Assembly (NCBI GenBank): GCA_016710985.1 | Contig: JADJTX010000064.1 | Location: forward strand, 1-64,000 | Direction: 5' to 3' | Origin: Ignavibacteria bacterium | GTDB taxonomy: Bacteria; Bacteroidota; Ignavibacteria; Tepidaquicellales; Tepidaquicellaceae | DNA: 64,000 nucleotides | Part shown: piece after piece, positions 1-8,575 of the stretch | Numbering within the stretch: the stretch's first letter is position 1 | How the letters are laid out: each line of letters starts with the position of its first letter | Program-made: the position numbers and the translations under genes | The notes under the pieces: generated by a model | What the model was told of the DNA's origin: nothing | Seen by the model: the letters and a program-made list of their open reading frames with translations, nothing else | Databases searched by the model: none

Positions 1-582
1 TTGAATCGCCGTAATGCAATAAAGTTGAATTTCATAAAATCGTATTCATGATTTGTTTCTTCCCGCTGAATAGGATTTATACAAAACTGCTTTTATGAAA
101 ATCAAAATTAATGTGAGAGATTATATTTTAATTTTTGGTCAGTGTAAAATGTTAAGCTATCGATCAGGCATTTCGGCGGTTGGTGGATGGAGCAACACCA
201 ACCTGCGCTTGAAAATACAACCTTTCTAAGAATCAGAATTAAAGTACACGATAATAAATCTTCACAGAGTTGTAAGCAGAAAATATAAGTTGATTATCTA
301 AGTTATCAATATGATAAAGTATCCTTCCAAACGATGATACTTGTTTTTAAAACCTCTCTCACAGATCACACAGATGTTCACAGATTTAAATGAAAAATTA
401 TTCTTTCAATAATTTTGAACGTCCTTGTAAAATGTTTTAGATTGTACCTGAGAAAATCTGTGTAATCTGTGAGAAAAATTCTGCGATGATCCTCTGCGAA
501 ATCTGAGCAGAATCAGAATTATTACATTCAAATTGAACTTTATGTAATGTAGATTGAGTTACAAATTTATAAAAAACCGATA
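1..582. other. Intergenic region with degenerate dispersed repeats
   Basis: No gene can be supported here. Around 175-212 there is a short inverted repeat (GGTTGGTG paired with CACCAACC). From about 363 to 505 the sequence holds CACAGAT-type words on one side (CACAGATCACACAGATG) and their complement later (CTGTGTAATCTGTGAG). This resembles the decayed non-coding CACAGAG/CTCTGTG repeats seen again at 25.7-26.0 kb. No clear promoter could be assigned. Confidence 0.5.
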
Positions 583-1654
583 TTGCCTGAAATAATTTCC
601 ACATCCAAAATTGATCTTCCGTTCAAATGTCCGCAGTCTGAATTAAAAGATTTTGCTAAAGAAACATTCTCAAATAGCTTTGCGGATATTGACCGGCTGC
701 TTGAATCTTTCGATAATACTAAGATTGATAACAGGAATCTCTGTGTTCCTGTCGAATATTTTTATACTTTGAAATCTTTTAAGGAAAAGAATGATCTGTA
801 CATAAGTAATTCGTTAAAGTATTCTGTTGAAGCTATTGAGAAATGTCTGGAGAAATTAAATATTGATAAAGAAGAGATCACAGATATTATTTTCATTTCA
901 TCAACCGGTATAGCCACGCCAAGCATAGATGCTCTGATAGTAAATGAAATGAGGCTGAATCCTAACATCAGCAGAACACCTGTCTGGGGACTGGGCTGCG
1001 CCGGCGGTGTTTCCGGAATTGCAAAAGCAAATGTTATTGCAAAAAGCAAATCCTGATGCACTTGTTGTTGTAGTTGCGGTTGAACTTTGTTCGCTGACAT
1101 TCATTAAGGATGATCTCTCCAAAAGTAATTTTATAGCTACAAGTTTATTCTCTGACGGCATTGCTGCTGTATTGATCGCCGGAGATAATTTTAAAAAAAG
1201 AAACCGAAGTAAGTTCAGGATGAACATCATAGATTCGCAAAGTAAGCTTTATTATGATTCTCTGGATGTCATGGGGTGGGAAGTTCTCGATGAAGGATTC
1301 AAAGTAGTTTTCTCCCGGGACATTCCGCAAATTGTTAATGAAAATGTGAAGGATGACATTCTTTCATTTCTAAAAAAGCATGAGTTGAATATTGAAGATA
1401 TTAAAAATTATGTTACTCATCCCGGAGGCGTTAAAGTAATTAATGCCTATACAGACGCATTGAAATTAAATCCTGAACTGCTGAATAATACAAGGAATGT
1501 TCTGAGAGATTACGGAAACATGTCAAGCGCGACGGTGCTGTATGTTCTCGACAGATTTATTGATAAAGGATTTGAAGACGCATACGGACTGATGATGTCA
1601 CTCGGACCGGGATTTTCGAGCGAACTTTTGCTTTTAGAAATAATTAATTTCTAA
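583..1654 (+). pseudogene. Type III polyketide synthase (chalcone-synthase-like), frameshifted
   Basis: The two reading frames together give a full type III polyketide synthase of about 355 residues. Such enzymes condense a fatty acyl-CoA starter with malonyl-CoA to make alkylpyrones or alkylresorcinols. The first frame (583-1056, TTG start) ends just after the active-site Cys in WGLGCAGGVSG. The second frame carries the catalytic His (HPGG) and Asn (GNMSSAT). The break lies in an A5 run at 1041-1045: removing one A joins ...NVIAK to ANPDALVVV smoothly, so this is one gene with a +1 insertion. The start is uncertain because the frame is open upstream to a TAG at 550. The next gene is a methyltransferase of the type that partners these synthases (BpsA-BpsB of Bacillus). 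Whether the shift is real or an assembly error cannot be told from the sequence. Confidence 0.85.
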
Positions 1655-1685
1655 TTAATAATTAATAATTAATAATTAATAATTA
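1649..1685. repeat. 7-bp tandem repeat (TTAATAA)n
   Basis: The stop of the polyketide synthase runs directly into about five copies of TTAATAA. This is one of many heptanucleotide arrays in the window that begin at or just after a stop codon. Confidence 0.8.
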
Positions 1686-1785
1686 GAAATTCTGTTAACT
1701 CTTAAATATTAATTCTTGATTCGTAATTCTAAATTTTAAATTTCTTAATTCTTAATTCTTAATTCTATTAACTTAATTATTAATT

Positions 1786-1920
1786 GAGACTTCTGAAAAA
1801 CCCTTACTGTCATCCCCATGCTTTGGGGATCCAATCAAAGGTTTTGAATTAGAATCACATTTTATTGATTGATTCCAGGAGCACGGGGAATGACAAGCTT
1901 TTTGGTTTTTCAGAAGTTTC
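1786..1920. mobile_element. MITE-like element, 135 bp, 15-bp terminal inverted repeats
   Basis: The left end GAGACTTCTGAAAAA (1786-1800) is inverted at the right end TTTTTCAGAAGTTTC (1906-1920) with one mismatch. The flanks on both sides read TAATTATTAATT, compatible with a target duplication, although low complexity makes its length ambiguous. The interior contains TGTCATCCCC, GGGGATC and CCAGGAGCACG words also found in the degraded copy at 11.3-11.5 kb. There is no coding capacity, so it would be non-autonomous. A 425-bp element with the same ends lies at 25666-26090. Confidence 0.65.
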
Positions 1921-1955
1921 TAATTATTAATTGTTATTCTAATTCTTAATTAAAA

Positions 1956-2459
1956 ATGTTTTATATAGTAATCGTCATAGTAATTCTTCAGAGACTTTTT
2001 GAATTAGTAATTGCTAAGAGAAATGAAAAGTGGCTTCTTGAACAGGGAGCTGTTGAATATGGAAAAGAGCATTACAGGTTTATTGTGTTGCTTCATACGC
2101 TGTTTTTTATATCCATGATCGCTGAATACAATTTCAGGGAAAGGGATATAGAATTCAATGTTATTAATTATTTGTTTTTGGTATTTTTTGTTTTCCTGCA
2201 AATAATGAGAGTCTGGGTCCTGAGATCTCTTGGTAAATACTGGAATACAAAGATCCTCAGAATTCCTGATTCAGGACTGATCAAAACAGGTCCGTACAGA
2301 TATTTCAAACATCCTAATTACATTATTGTAGTTTGTGAAATATTTGTAATACCAATGATCTTTGATTTATATTATACAGCAATTGTTTTTTCAGTTTTGA
2401 ACGCAATAATGTTATCAGTAAGGATAAGGTCTGAAAATGAGGCTTTAGCAATTAAGTAA
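1956..2459 (+). CDS. Isoprenylcysteine carboxyl methyltransferase-like membrane protein
   Basis: This is an integral membrane protein of 167 residues with hydrophobic segments near residues 1-18, 48-62, 68-90 and 125-155. The signature of the ICMT/phospholipid methyltransferase fold is GLIKTGPYRYFKHPNY (about 108-123), followed by the C-terminal RSENEAL segment. Family members transfer methyl groups from S-adenosylmethionine. Next to a type III polyketide synthase the likely substrate is the phenolic or pyrone product, as for BpsB in Bacillus; that substrate is inferred from context. A MITE-like element separates it from the synthase, so co-transcription is not certain. Confidence 0.8.
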   Translation: MFYIVIVIVILQRLFELVIAKRNEKWLLEQGAVEYGKEHYRFIVLLHTLFFISMIAEYNFRERDIEFNVINYLFLVFFVFLQIMRVWVLRSLGKYWNTKILRIPDSGLIKTGPYRYFKHPNYIIVVCEIFVIPMIFDLYYTAIVFSVLNAIMLSVRIRSENEALAIK

Positions 2460-2461
2460 CA

Positions 2462-2532
2462 AACATGAACAATGAACAATGAACAATGAACAATGAACAA
2501 TGAACAATGAACAATGAATAATGAATAATGAA
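2462..2532. repeat. 7-bp tandem repeat (AACAATG/AATAATG)n
   Basis: About ten heptamers follow the stop codon of the methyltransferase gene: first AACAATG copies, then AATAATG copies. The same AATAATG unit recurs at 20.9-21.1 kb and 42.4 kb. Confidence 0.9.
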
Positions 2533-2557
2533 TTAATTAATAATTTAAAATACATAA

Positions 2558-2869
2558 ATGAAAATACAATTAAGGAAAATTTGTCATGGGAGAAGCGGGG
2601 ATAAAGGTGATGCTGCTAACATAGGTTTGATTGCATATAAGAAAGAGGATTATGAATTGATTAAAAAAGAAGTTACAGCAGAGCGTGTAAAGAAATTCTT
2701 TGAAGGGATCTGTGAAGGTGAAGTGATCAGGTATGAGATGCCTAACATAAACGCTTTGAATTTCCTTCTTAATAATACACTCGGTGGCGGCGGAACGGTT
2801 TCATTAAAGCTCGATGCTCAGGGAAAGACTCTTGCGTCTGCGTTGCTGAAGATGGAAATTGAAAAGTAA
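2558..2869 (+). CDS. AtuA-C-like ferredoxin-fold protein, stand-alone
   Basis: The 103-residue protein begins with the motif CHGRSGDKGDAANIGLIAY (residues 9-27). This is typical of the C-terminal domain of AtuA (acyclic terpene utilisation, formerly DUF1446), in which HxRSGDKG is strongly conserved. The rest (NFLLNNTLGGGG, LDAQGKTLASALL) also fits that domain. In AtuA it is fused to a large N-terminal domain; here it stands alone, as in some Bacteroidota and Chlorobiota where it sits near acyl-CoA metabolism genes. Its biochemical role is not known to me. Proximity to the polyketide synthase may be coincidental. Tandem heptamers bound it on both sides. Confidence 0.75.
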   Translation: MKIQLRKICHGRSGDKGDAANIGLIAYKKEDYELIKKEVTAERVKKFFEGICEGEVIRYEMPNINALNFLLNNTLGGGGTVSLKLDAQGKTLASALLKMEIEK

Positions 2870-2934
2870 TTGATAATTGATAATTGATAGTTGATATTGA
2901 TAATTGATAATTGATAATTGATAATTGATATATC
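2867..2934. repeat. 7-bp tandem repeat (TTGATAA)n
   Basis: About nine units of TTGATAA, with two variants (TTGATAG, TTGATAT), start right at the TAA stop of the AtuA-C-like gene. It is a low-complexity array with no coding potential. Confidence 0.9.
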
Positions 2935-2940
2935 TTAAAT

Positions 2941-3180
2941 TCATAAAACACAAAACACAAAACACAAAACACAAAACACAAAACACAAAACACAAAACAC
3001 AAAACACAAACACAAAACACAAAACACAAAACACAAAACACAAAACACAAAACACAAAAACACAAAACACAAAACACAAAACACAAACACAATACACAAT
3101 ACACAATACACAATACTCAATACACAATACTCATTACACAATACTCAATACTAATTACTCATTATTCATTAATCATTATT
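2941..3180. repeat. 7-bp tandem repeat (AAAACAC)n grading into AATACAC/AATACTC
   Basis: Roughly 19 copies of AAAACAC (with two one-base slips) pass into AATACAC and then AATACTC, then into a degenerate TTACTCATTATTCATTA tract just before prfB. Open frames across it on both strands arise only because the heptamer lacks stops in some frames. The gradual change of unit suggests expansion by slippage from several founder units. Confidence 0.9.
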
Positions 3181-3190
3181 CATTACAAAA

Positions 3191-4281
3191 ATGTTTGAAC
3201 AGCAAAAATACAGGTTAAAGGATTCGAAAGACAAAATAGATGCATTACGGAGGTTTCTTTGAAGTCGATAAAAAGATAACAAGGATCAAAGAGCTGGAAG
3301 AATTATCCGGTGTGGATAACTTCTGGGATGATAATAAAGCCGCGCAAAAAATTCTGCAGGAGACTTCAAATCTTAAAAAATGGGTCGAAGAATATCAGTC
3401 AGTAGAGAATCATTTCAATGATGTCAACGGACTTATTGAAATGGCTGAATCTGATAAAGACGAATCAATGGAGCCGGAAATAGAAGGTGACATAGATAAA
3501 TTCCTTAAACATTTAGACGAAGTTGAATTCAAGAACATGCTTTCGGATGAAGATGATGTCCGGGATGCGATAATAACAATCAATTCCGGTGCAGGCGGGA
3601 CGGAGTCACAGGACTGGGCTGAAATGCTGCTTAGAATGTATCTCCGCTATTGTGAAAAGAATAAATTCAAAGCCAATCTTGTTGACCGGCTGGATGGTGA
3701 CGGAGCAGGAATTAAAAGCGCGACTGTCGAAGTCAGCGGCGAATATGCATACGGATATCTGAAAGCTGAGAACGGCGTGCACAGGTTAGTCAGGATCTCT
3801 CCCTTCGATGCAAATAAGAAACGTCATACTTCATTCGCTGCAGTATATGTAAGTCCTGTTCTGGATGACAACATTGAAATTGAAATTAATCCATCCGATA
3901 TAAAAGTAGATACTTTCCGTGCAGGCGGTGCAGGCGGACAGAACGTAAACAAAGTGGAAACTGCTATCCGTATCACTCACTTCCCTTCGGGAATAGTTGT
4001 TCAGTGTCAGAATGAAAGGTCTCAGATACAGAATAAAATGAATGCAATGAAAATGCTGAAGTCGAAGCTTTACATTATTGAAAAGAGAAAGAGATGGCAA
4101 GACTAAATACAATGAAAGCAAAAAGAAGAAGATCGAATGGGGAAGTCAGATAAGGAGCTATGTCTTCCATCCTTACAATATGGTGAAAGATCACAGAACG
4201 GATTTTGAGACAAGCGATACACAGGGAGTGATGGACGGAGATATACAGGGATTCATAAAAGCTTATTTGTTGGAAAAGTAA
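3191..4281 (+). CDS. prfB: Peptide chain release factor 2 (programmed frameshift plus a second disruption)
   Basis: RF2 terminates translation at UGA and UAA. The first frame starts at ATG 3191 and ends after 23 codons at CTT TGA (3257-3262). The +1 frame continues as [16 protein letters not shown], the classic autoregulatory recoding arrangement. Family motifs include the SPF anticodon-like tripeptide (RISPFD) and the catalytic GGQ loop ([15 protein letters not shown]). The frame then stops at 4106, while the correct C-terminus ([22 protein letters not shown]) continues in another frame to 4281. Dropping one A from the A4 run at 4081-4084 restores the protein. This second shift resembles the homopolymer indels elsewhere in the window and, because RF2 is essential, is probably an assembly error. 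Confidence 0.93.
3246..3263 (+). promoter_or_regulatory. prfB: prfB +1 programmed frameshift site
   Basis: The site reads TACGGAGGTTTCTTTGAA. A Shine-Dalgarno-like GGAGG lies three bases upstream of the slippery CTT codon, followed by an in-frame UGA. This matches the conserved RF2 recoding signal. Low RF2 slows decoding of UGA and lets the ribosome slip +1, so synthesis is self-adjusting. The base after the UGA is A, not the usual C. Confidence 0.92.
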
Positions 4282-4293
4282 AATTACAGATAT

Positions 4294-5511
4294 TTGAATT
4301 ATAAATATTTCATTGCCAGAAGATTTTTATTTTCAAAAGGCAGTTCGAAATTCATTTCGTTCATTACATACATTTCAATATTCGGAGTTGCATTAGGAGT
4401 TGCATCTCTTATCGTAGCTGTATCAATACTCGGAGGATTTGAAAAAGAGATACGGGATAAAGTAGCAGGACTTGTTTCTCATATTCAGATCTCTTCATTT
4501 GCTTCAGAAGGTCTTTCCGATTATGAAAATGCAATTAAAACTATCAAAGACAGCGTCTCCGGTGTTACGGGGATTTCTCCTATTGTTCAGAAGGAAGCTG
4601 TAATAAGATTTAAATCCAATGTTGAAGGAATATTGCTGAAAGGCATTGTGCCGGAAACAGATCTATCGACTGCCAGGAGCAGAGTAGTAAAAGGTGATTT
4701 CAATCTTGATCCGGTAGATTCAATTTTTTCGAAGCTGATCATTGGTGATAAGTTAGCAAAAAAATTAAATATTGAAGTTGGTAATAAAGTAATTGTATTC
4801 GGACTTAACGGGATCCCGACACCTGTCAATCAGCCGAAGATAAAGCAATTCATTGTCGGCGGAATTTATGAAACAGGTTTAAGGGATTTTGATGATATCA
4901 TAATTTATACTGATGTCAAAACGACGCAAAAACTTTTTAACTTCGAAGAAAATGTTACAGGGATCGAGTTAAATTTAAACAATATTGACAGTGTAGAAAC
5001 AGCTGTCTTAAAAATAAAAAATGTTCTCGGCTATCCTTATTATCCTAAATCACTATTTAAATTATACAAGCCCCTCTTCACATGGGTTGAATTACAAAAA
5101 GCGCCGACTCCAATCGTACTCGGATTAATAATTATAGTAGCGACATTCAATATTGTCGGAACACTGCTGATGCTTGTTCTTGAGAAAACACAGTCAATCG
5201 GTATTTTAAAATCAATTGGCGCAGACAGGTCAGGAATATTAAAGATATTTTTATTTGACGGAATGCTCATCGGTATCATTGGAATTATTTTAGGGAACAT
5301 AATCGGTCTCGGGATCTGCTTTCTGGAATTAAAATATAAATTCTTTTCATTACCGGAAATATATTATATGAAAAGCGTGCCGATATTAATTCAGACCGAC
5401 AGCATTATTCTAATATCCGTCATTACAATAATATTAACTTTCTTAGCAACGATGATTCCGTCTTATGTTGCCTCACGGATTGATCCGATCAAATCTATCA
5501 GATTCAGTTAA
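4294..5511 (+). CDS. LolC/LolE-type ABC transporter permease (FtsX family)
   Basis: This 405-residue inner-membrane protein has the LolC/E layout. There is one N-terminal membrane helix (about residues 23-48, in FISFITYISIFGVALGVASL), then a large periplasmic domain (about 50-265). Three C-terminal helices follow (about 275-300, 320-345 and 370-395) in an FtsX domain. Family members extract lipoproteins from the inner membrane together with a LolD ATPase; no LolD lies next to it. It starts with TTG 12 bases after prfB and ends four bases before menG, so prfB, this gene and menG probably form one transcript. Confidence 0.85.
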   Translation: MNYKYFIARRFLFSKGSSKFISFITYISIFGVALGVASLIVAVSILGGFEKEIRDKVAGLVSHIQISSFASEGLSDYENAIKTIKDSVSGVTGISPIVQKEAVIRFKSNVEGILLKGIVPETDLSTARSRVVKGDFNLDPVDSIFSKLIIGDKLAKKLNIEVGNKVIVFGLNGIPTPVNQPKIKQFIVGGIYETGLRDFDDIIIYTDVKTTQKLFNFEENVTGIELNLNNIDSVETAVLKIKNVLGYPYYPKSLFKLYKPLFTWVELQKAPTPIVLGLIIIVATFNIVGTLLMLVLEKTQSIGILKSIGADRSGILKIFLFDGMLIGIIGIILGNIIGLGICFLELKYKFFSLPEIYYMKSVPILIQTDSIILISVITIILTFLATMIPSYVASRIDPIKSIRFS

Positions 5512-5514
5512 ATC

Positions 5515-6237
5515 ATGGAACACGTTAAAATTGATAAATCAAAGGAGAAGATCGAATCAATGTTCGATGAGATCGCACCGACATATGACAGACTGAATCA
5601 TCTTTTCACTTTTAACATAGATACAAAGTGGCGCAGGGAAATTGTAAAATATATTACGGATAAAAATATTGCCGCAGGTCAGATACTTGATGTTGCATCG
5701 GGAACAGGTGATCTGACCATGGAGCTCCTGAGATTAAATCCGGTGAAGATCTCATCCGTAGATCTTTCCGCAAAGATGCTGAAGATACAGCGGGATAAAA
5801 TTCCGGATAAAAGATTAGAATTAATTCAGTCCGATGTTTCATGTCTTCCATTTGGCGACGATACGTTTGATATTGTTACAATAGGATTTGGAGTTAGAAA
5901 TTTTGAGAATCTTAATGAATCACTAAAAGAAATTAAGAGAGTAATGAAACCAGGCGGAAAGCTGATCGTTCTTGAGATGTTTAAAACGTACGGGATCAGA
6001 ACTGACCTGTTCAATCTCTATTTCGGAAAAGTAATGCCTTTCTTTGGAAACAGGATCTCAAAAAGTAAATATGCTTACAGTTATTTGTTTAAGTCTGTAG
6101 ATAAATTCCTGAGTGCCGCAGAATTTATTTCTGATTGCCAAAGAATTGGATTTGAATTAGAATACAAAAAGAATAATTTTATCGGAATCGTAAATACAGT
6201 TTATTTAACAAAGCACACAGCAGGTTCTGCATTTTAA
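5515..6237 (+). CDS. menG: Demethylmenaquinone methyltransferase
   Basis: The 240-residue protein is a class I SAM-dependent methyltransferase of the UbiE/MenG family, which methylates demethylmenaquinone in the last step of menaquinone synthesis. Visible motifs are MFDEIAPTYDRLNHLFTF near the N-terminus, the SAM-binding DVASGTGDLT (about residues 59-68), and GFGVRNFENLNESLKEIKRV with MKPGGKLIVLE. The length is normal for the family. It follows the permease gene by three bases. MenG, not ubiquinone methylation, is the likely role in this lineage. Confidence 0.92.
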   Translation: MEHVKIDKSKEKIESMFDEIAPTYDRLNHLFTFNIDTKWRREIVKYITDKNIAAGQILDVASGTGDLTMELLRLNPVKISSVDLSAKMLKIQRDKIPDKRLELIQSDVSCLPFGDDTFDIVTIGFGVRNFENLNESLKEIKRVMKPGGKLIVLEMFKTYGIRTDLFNLYFGKVMPFFGNRISKSKYAYSYLFKSVDKFLSAAEFISDCQRIGFELEYKKNNFIGIVNTVYLTKHTAGSAF

Positions 6238-6399
6238 AGTAAGAGCTTACCCGCAAATTCTCACGAATTATTTTAGTTTACCCCAAAGATATTTTTAAAG
6301 GAATAGTTCCGGCACTTTTTATCAGTGTTCCGGAAAGATATAATAATCACAAGGCAGTATCAGGTAAGCCGGTTGAATAAGCCCATAAAGAAACACACA

Positions 6400-8406
6400 A
6401 TGAAAACTATTTTACTTATTTTTTTCAGTTAACAGCCGGATATTTATTTTCACAGGACCTTCCGCATTACATGACTGAAAGCGAAAAAGCGATCTATAAA
6501 ATTATCAGCCGCCTTTATCAATACAGATGCAGTCACTCCTCCGCCAACACCGGTAAGGACAATGGCTGAATGGGAGGAAGTTCAGGGAATAATAGTTGCA
6601 TGGACTTCTTATACATCAATCATCAGGCAGATAGTTGATTATGCACAGGATGAAGCTTTGGTCTATATTGTTTGTTCTGATTCAAATACTGTAAAGACAT
6701 ATCTCACAAACGGAGGTGTTCCATTAACAAATCTGAAAGTTGTAAAGACTTCTTTTAATTCTGTATGGTGCAGAGACTATGGTCCTTGGGCAGTCTACTC
6801 AGGAGTTTCAGACAGTCTTAAATTAATTGACTGGATCTATAACAGGCCGAGACCAAATGATGATAATGTTCCTGTTGGATTTTCTAATTTCATTAATATT
6901 CCTCTTTATCAGTCAATTACCTCTCCGAATGATCTTACTGCTACCGGAGGAAACTTTATGGTGGACGGTAACGGAACAGGATTTTCATCCAAACTGATTT
7001 TAAATGAAAATTCAGGGAAGACTGAGACACAGATAAACAGCATTATGAATTCATACATGGGAATCAGCAGGTACATAAAAATGGAAACCCTTCCTTATGA
7101 TCAGATACATCACATTGACATGCACATTAAACTATTAGATGAAGAGACTTTACTTGTCGGTCAATATCCTGCCGGTGTTGCTGATGGTCCTCAGATCGAA
7201 GCTAATCTTCAGTATGTCCTAAATAATTTTCAAACCTGTTACGGAAGACCATATAAAGTTGTAAGAATACCAATGCCTCCGAATAATTCAGGACAATATC
7301 CTCCATCAGCAAATTATTATACATATACTAATTCTGTGTTTGTAAACAGGACTGTCATTGTTCCAATATACGGGCTTTCACAGGACACAACGGCTTTAAG
7401 AATATACCGTGAAAATCTTCCCGGCTACAGAGTTGTTGGCATTAACTGCAGCTCAATGATCTCAGCTCTCGGCGCAATTCACTGCATTACAAAAGAGATA
7501 GGGGTAACGGAGCCGGTTTTCATTTCACACGCAAAATTATTGAACAGAATTAATCTGCCCGCGCCTTATGAAGTAAAAACTTACATTAAAACAAAACCCG
7601 GTGTTGCCTCTGCGAAAGTTTACTGGCGTACAGATACAACTCAGGCTTACAATGTAGTTAACATGACACAGGCACTTGATACTTTCAGAGCCGGCATTCC
7701 GGTTCAGACATCCGGAACAAAAATATATTATTACATATCAGCAACATCCAATTCCGGTAGAACAATCACAAAGCCGCTGACTGCTCCTTCCGGATATTTA
7801 AATTTCAGCATAAACGGTACTTCATTAATAAAATTAAATCTAACGGCATTAGCTGAAGGTAAGTATAATGAGTCACAAAATTTACTGATGAAAAGAGATT
7901 CTGTAAAAGTATATTTAAGAAACGGATCATCTCCATTTAATATCACGGATTCGGCAGCAGGAATAATTGATTCACTAAATTTTTCCAATACATTTTCATT
8001 TTATAACAGCGCTACGGGTCCATATTACATTGTAATAAAACATGGTCAATGCATTGAAACCTGGAGCAGAGCGGGCGGTGAATCCCTGAACAATGACAGT
8101 TCAGTTTACAACTACGATTTCACAGCTTCTTCTGACAAAGCCTATGGAAATAACTTAAAACAAAAGGGGAGTAAGTATTGCCTGTTCAGCGGTGATGTGA
8201 ATCAGAACGGTTTCATAAATCTTGATGACATATTATTTATAAATAATGATGCGGTAAACTTCATTACCGGAAATGTAATATCGGATCTGACGGGTGATGA
8301 GACAGTTGATCTTAATGATGTTTTGATTGCTTTTAATAATTCGAATGAGTTTGTGAGTGTGATAAGACCTTGGTTCGTTGAGTTCTTGAGTTCGTTGAGT
8401 TCTTGA
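6400..8406 (+). pseudogene. Secreted agmatine-deiminase/peptidylarginine-deiminase-like protein with dockerin-like C-terminus, 5' end disrupted
   Basis: The intact frame from 6562 encodes the guanidino-hydrolase fold of the agmatine deiminase/Porphyromonas-type arginine deiminase family. It has WCRDYGPWAVY, TGGNFMVDG, the His motif HHIDMH and the catalytic Cys in AIHCITKEIG. Such enzymes convert a guanidinium group to a urea. A signal peptide would begin at ATG 6400 (MKTILLIFF). It breaks at a T7 run (6419-6425) and the frame changes again before 6540, so at least two indels separate it from the body. The last 190 residues are the shared beta-sandwich plus dockerin-like module, with DVNQNGFINLDD and DLTGDETVDLND loops. 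The conserved ending IRP is followed not by a stop but by residues encoded by the TTGAGTTCG repeat. Confidence 0.75.
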
Positions 8407-8493
8407 GTTCGTTGAGTTCGTTGAGTTCGTTGAGTTCATTGAGTTCATTGAGTTCGTTGAGTTCGTTGAGTTCATTGAGTTCGTTGAGTTCAT
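8372..8493. repeat. 9-bp tandem repeat (TTGAGTTCG)n
   Basis: About twelve copies of TTGAGTTCG, with TTGAGTTCA and one shorter TTGAGTTC unit, start inside the 3' end of the deiminase-like gene. They supply that gene's last codons and its stop. Related nonamers (TTGAGTTTG, TGGAGTGTG) occur at 21.1, 49.0 and 57.0 kb. Confidence 0.9.
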
Positions 8494-8575
8494 AATGACA
8501 GATCATTCAGCAACTGAAATTTCAAAATTAATCTAAAAAAAAAATCATAAAATTTACAAACCTAACTAAATAGAC

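Noticed and set aside
2769..3218. Several long open frames on both strands
   Set aside because: They read through the AAAACAC heptamer array as low-complexity peptides and overlap real genes only by chance.
8233..8493. Minus-strand ORF with NSMNSTNST repeats
   Set aside because: It is the reverse of the TTGAGTTCG array and overlaps the deiminase-like gene.
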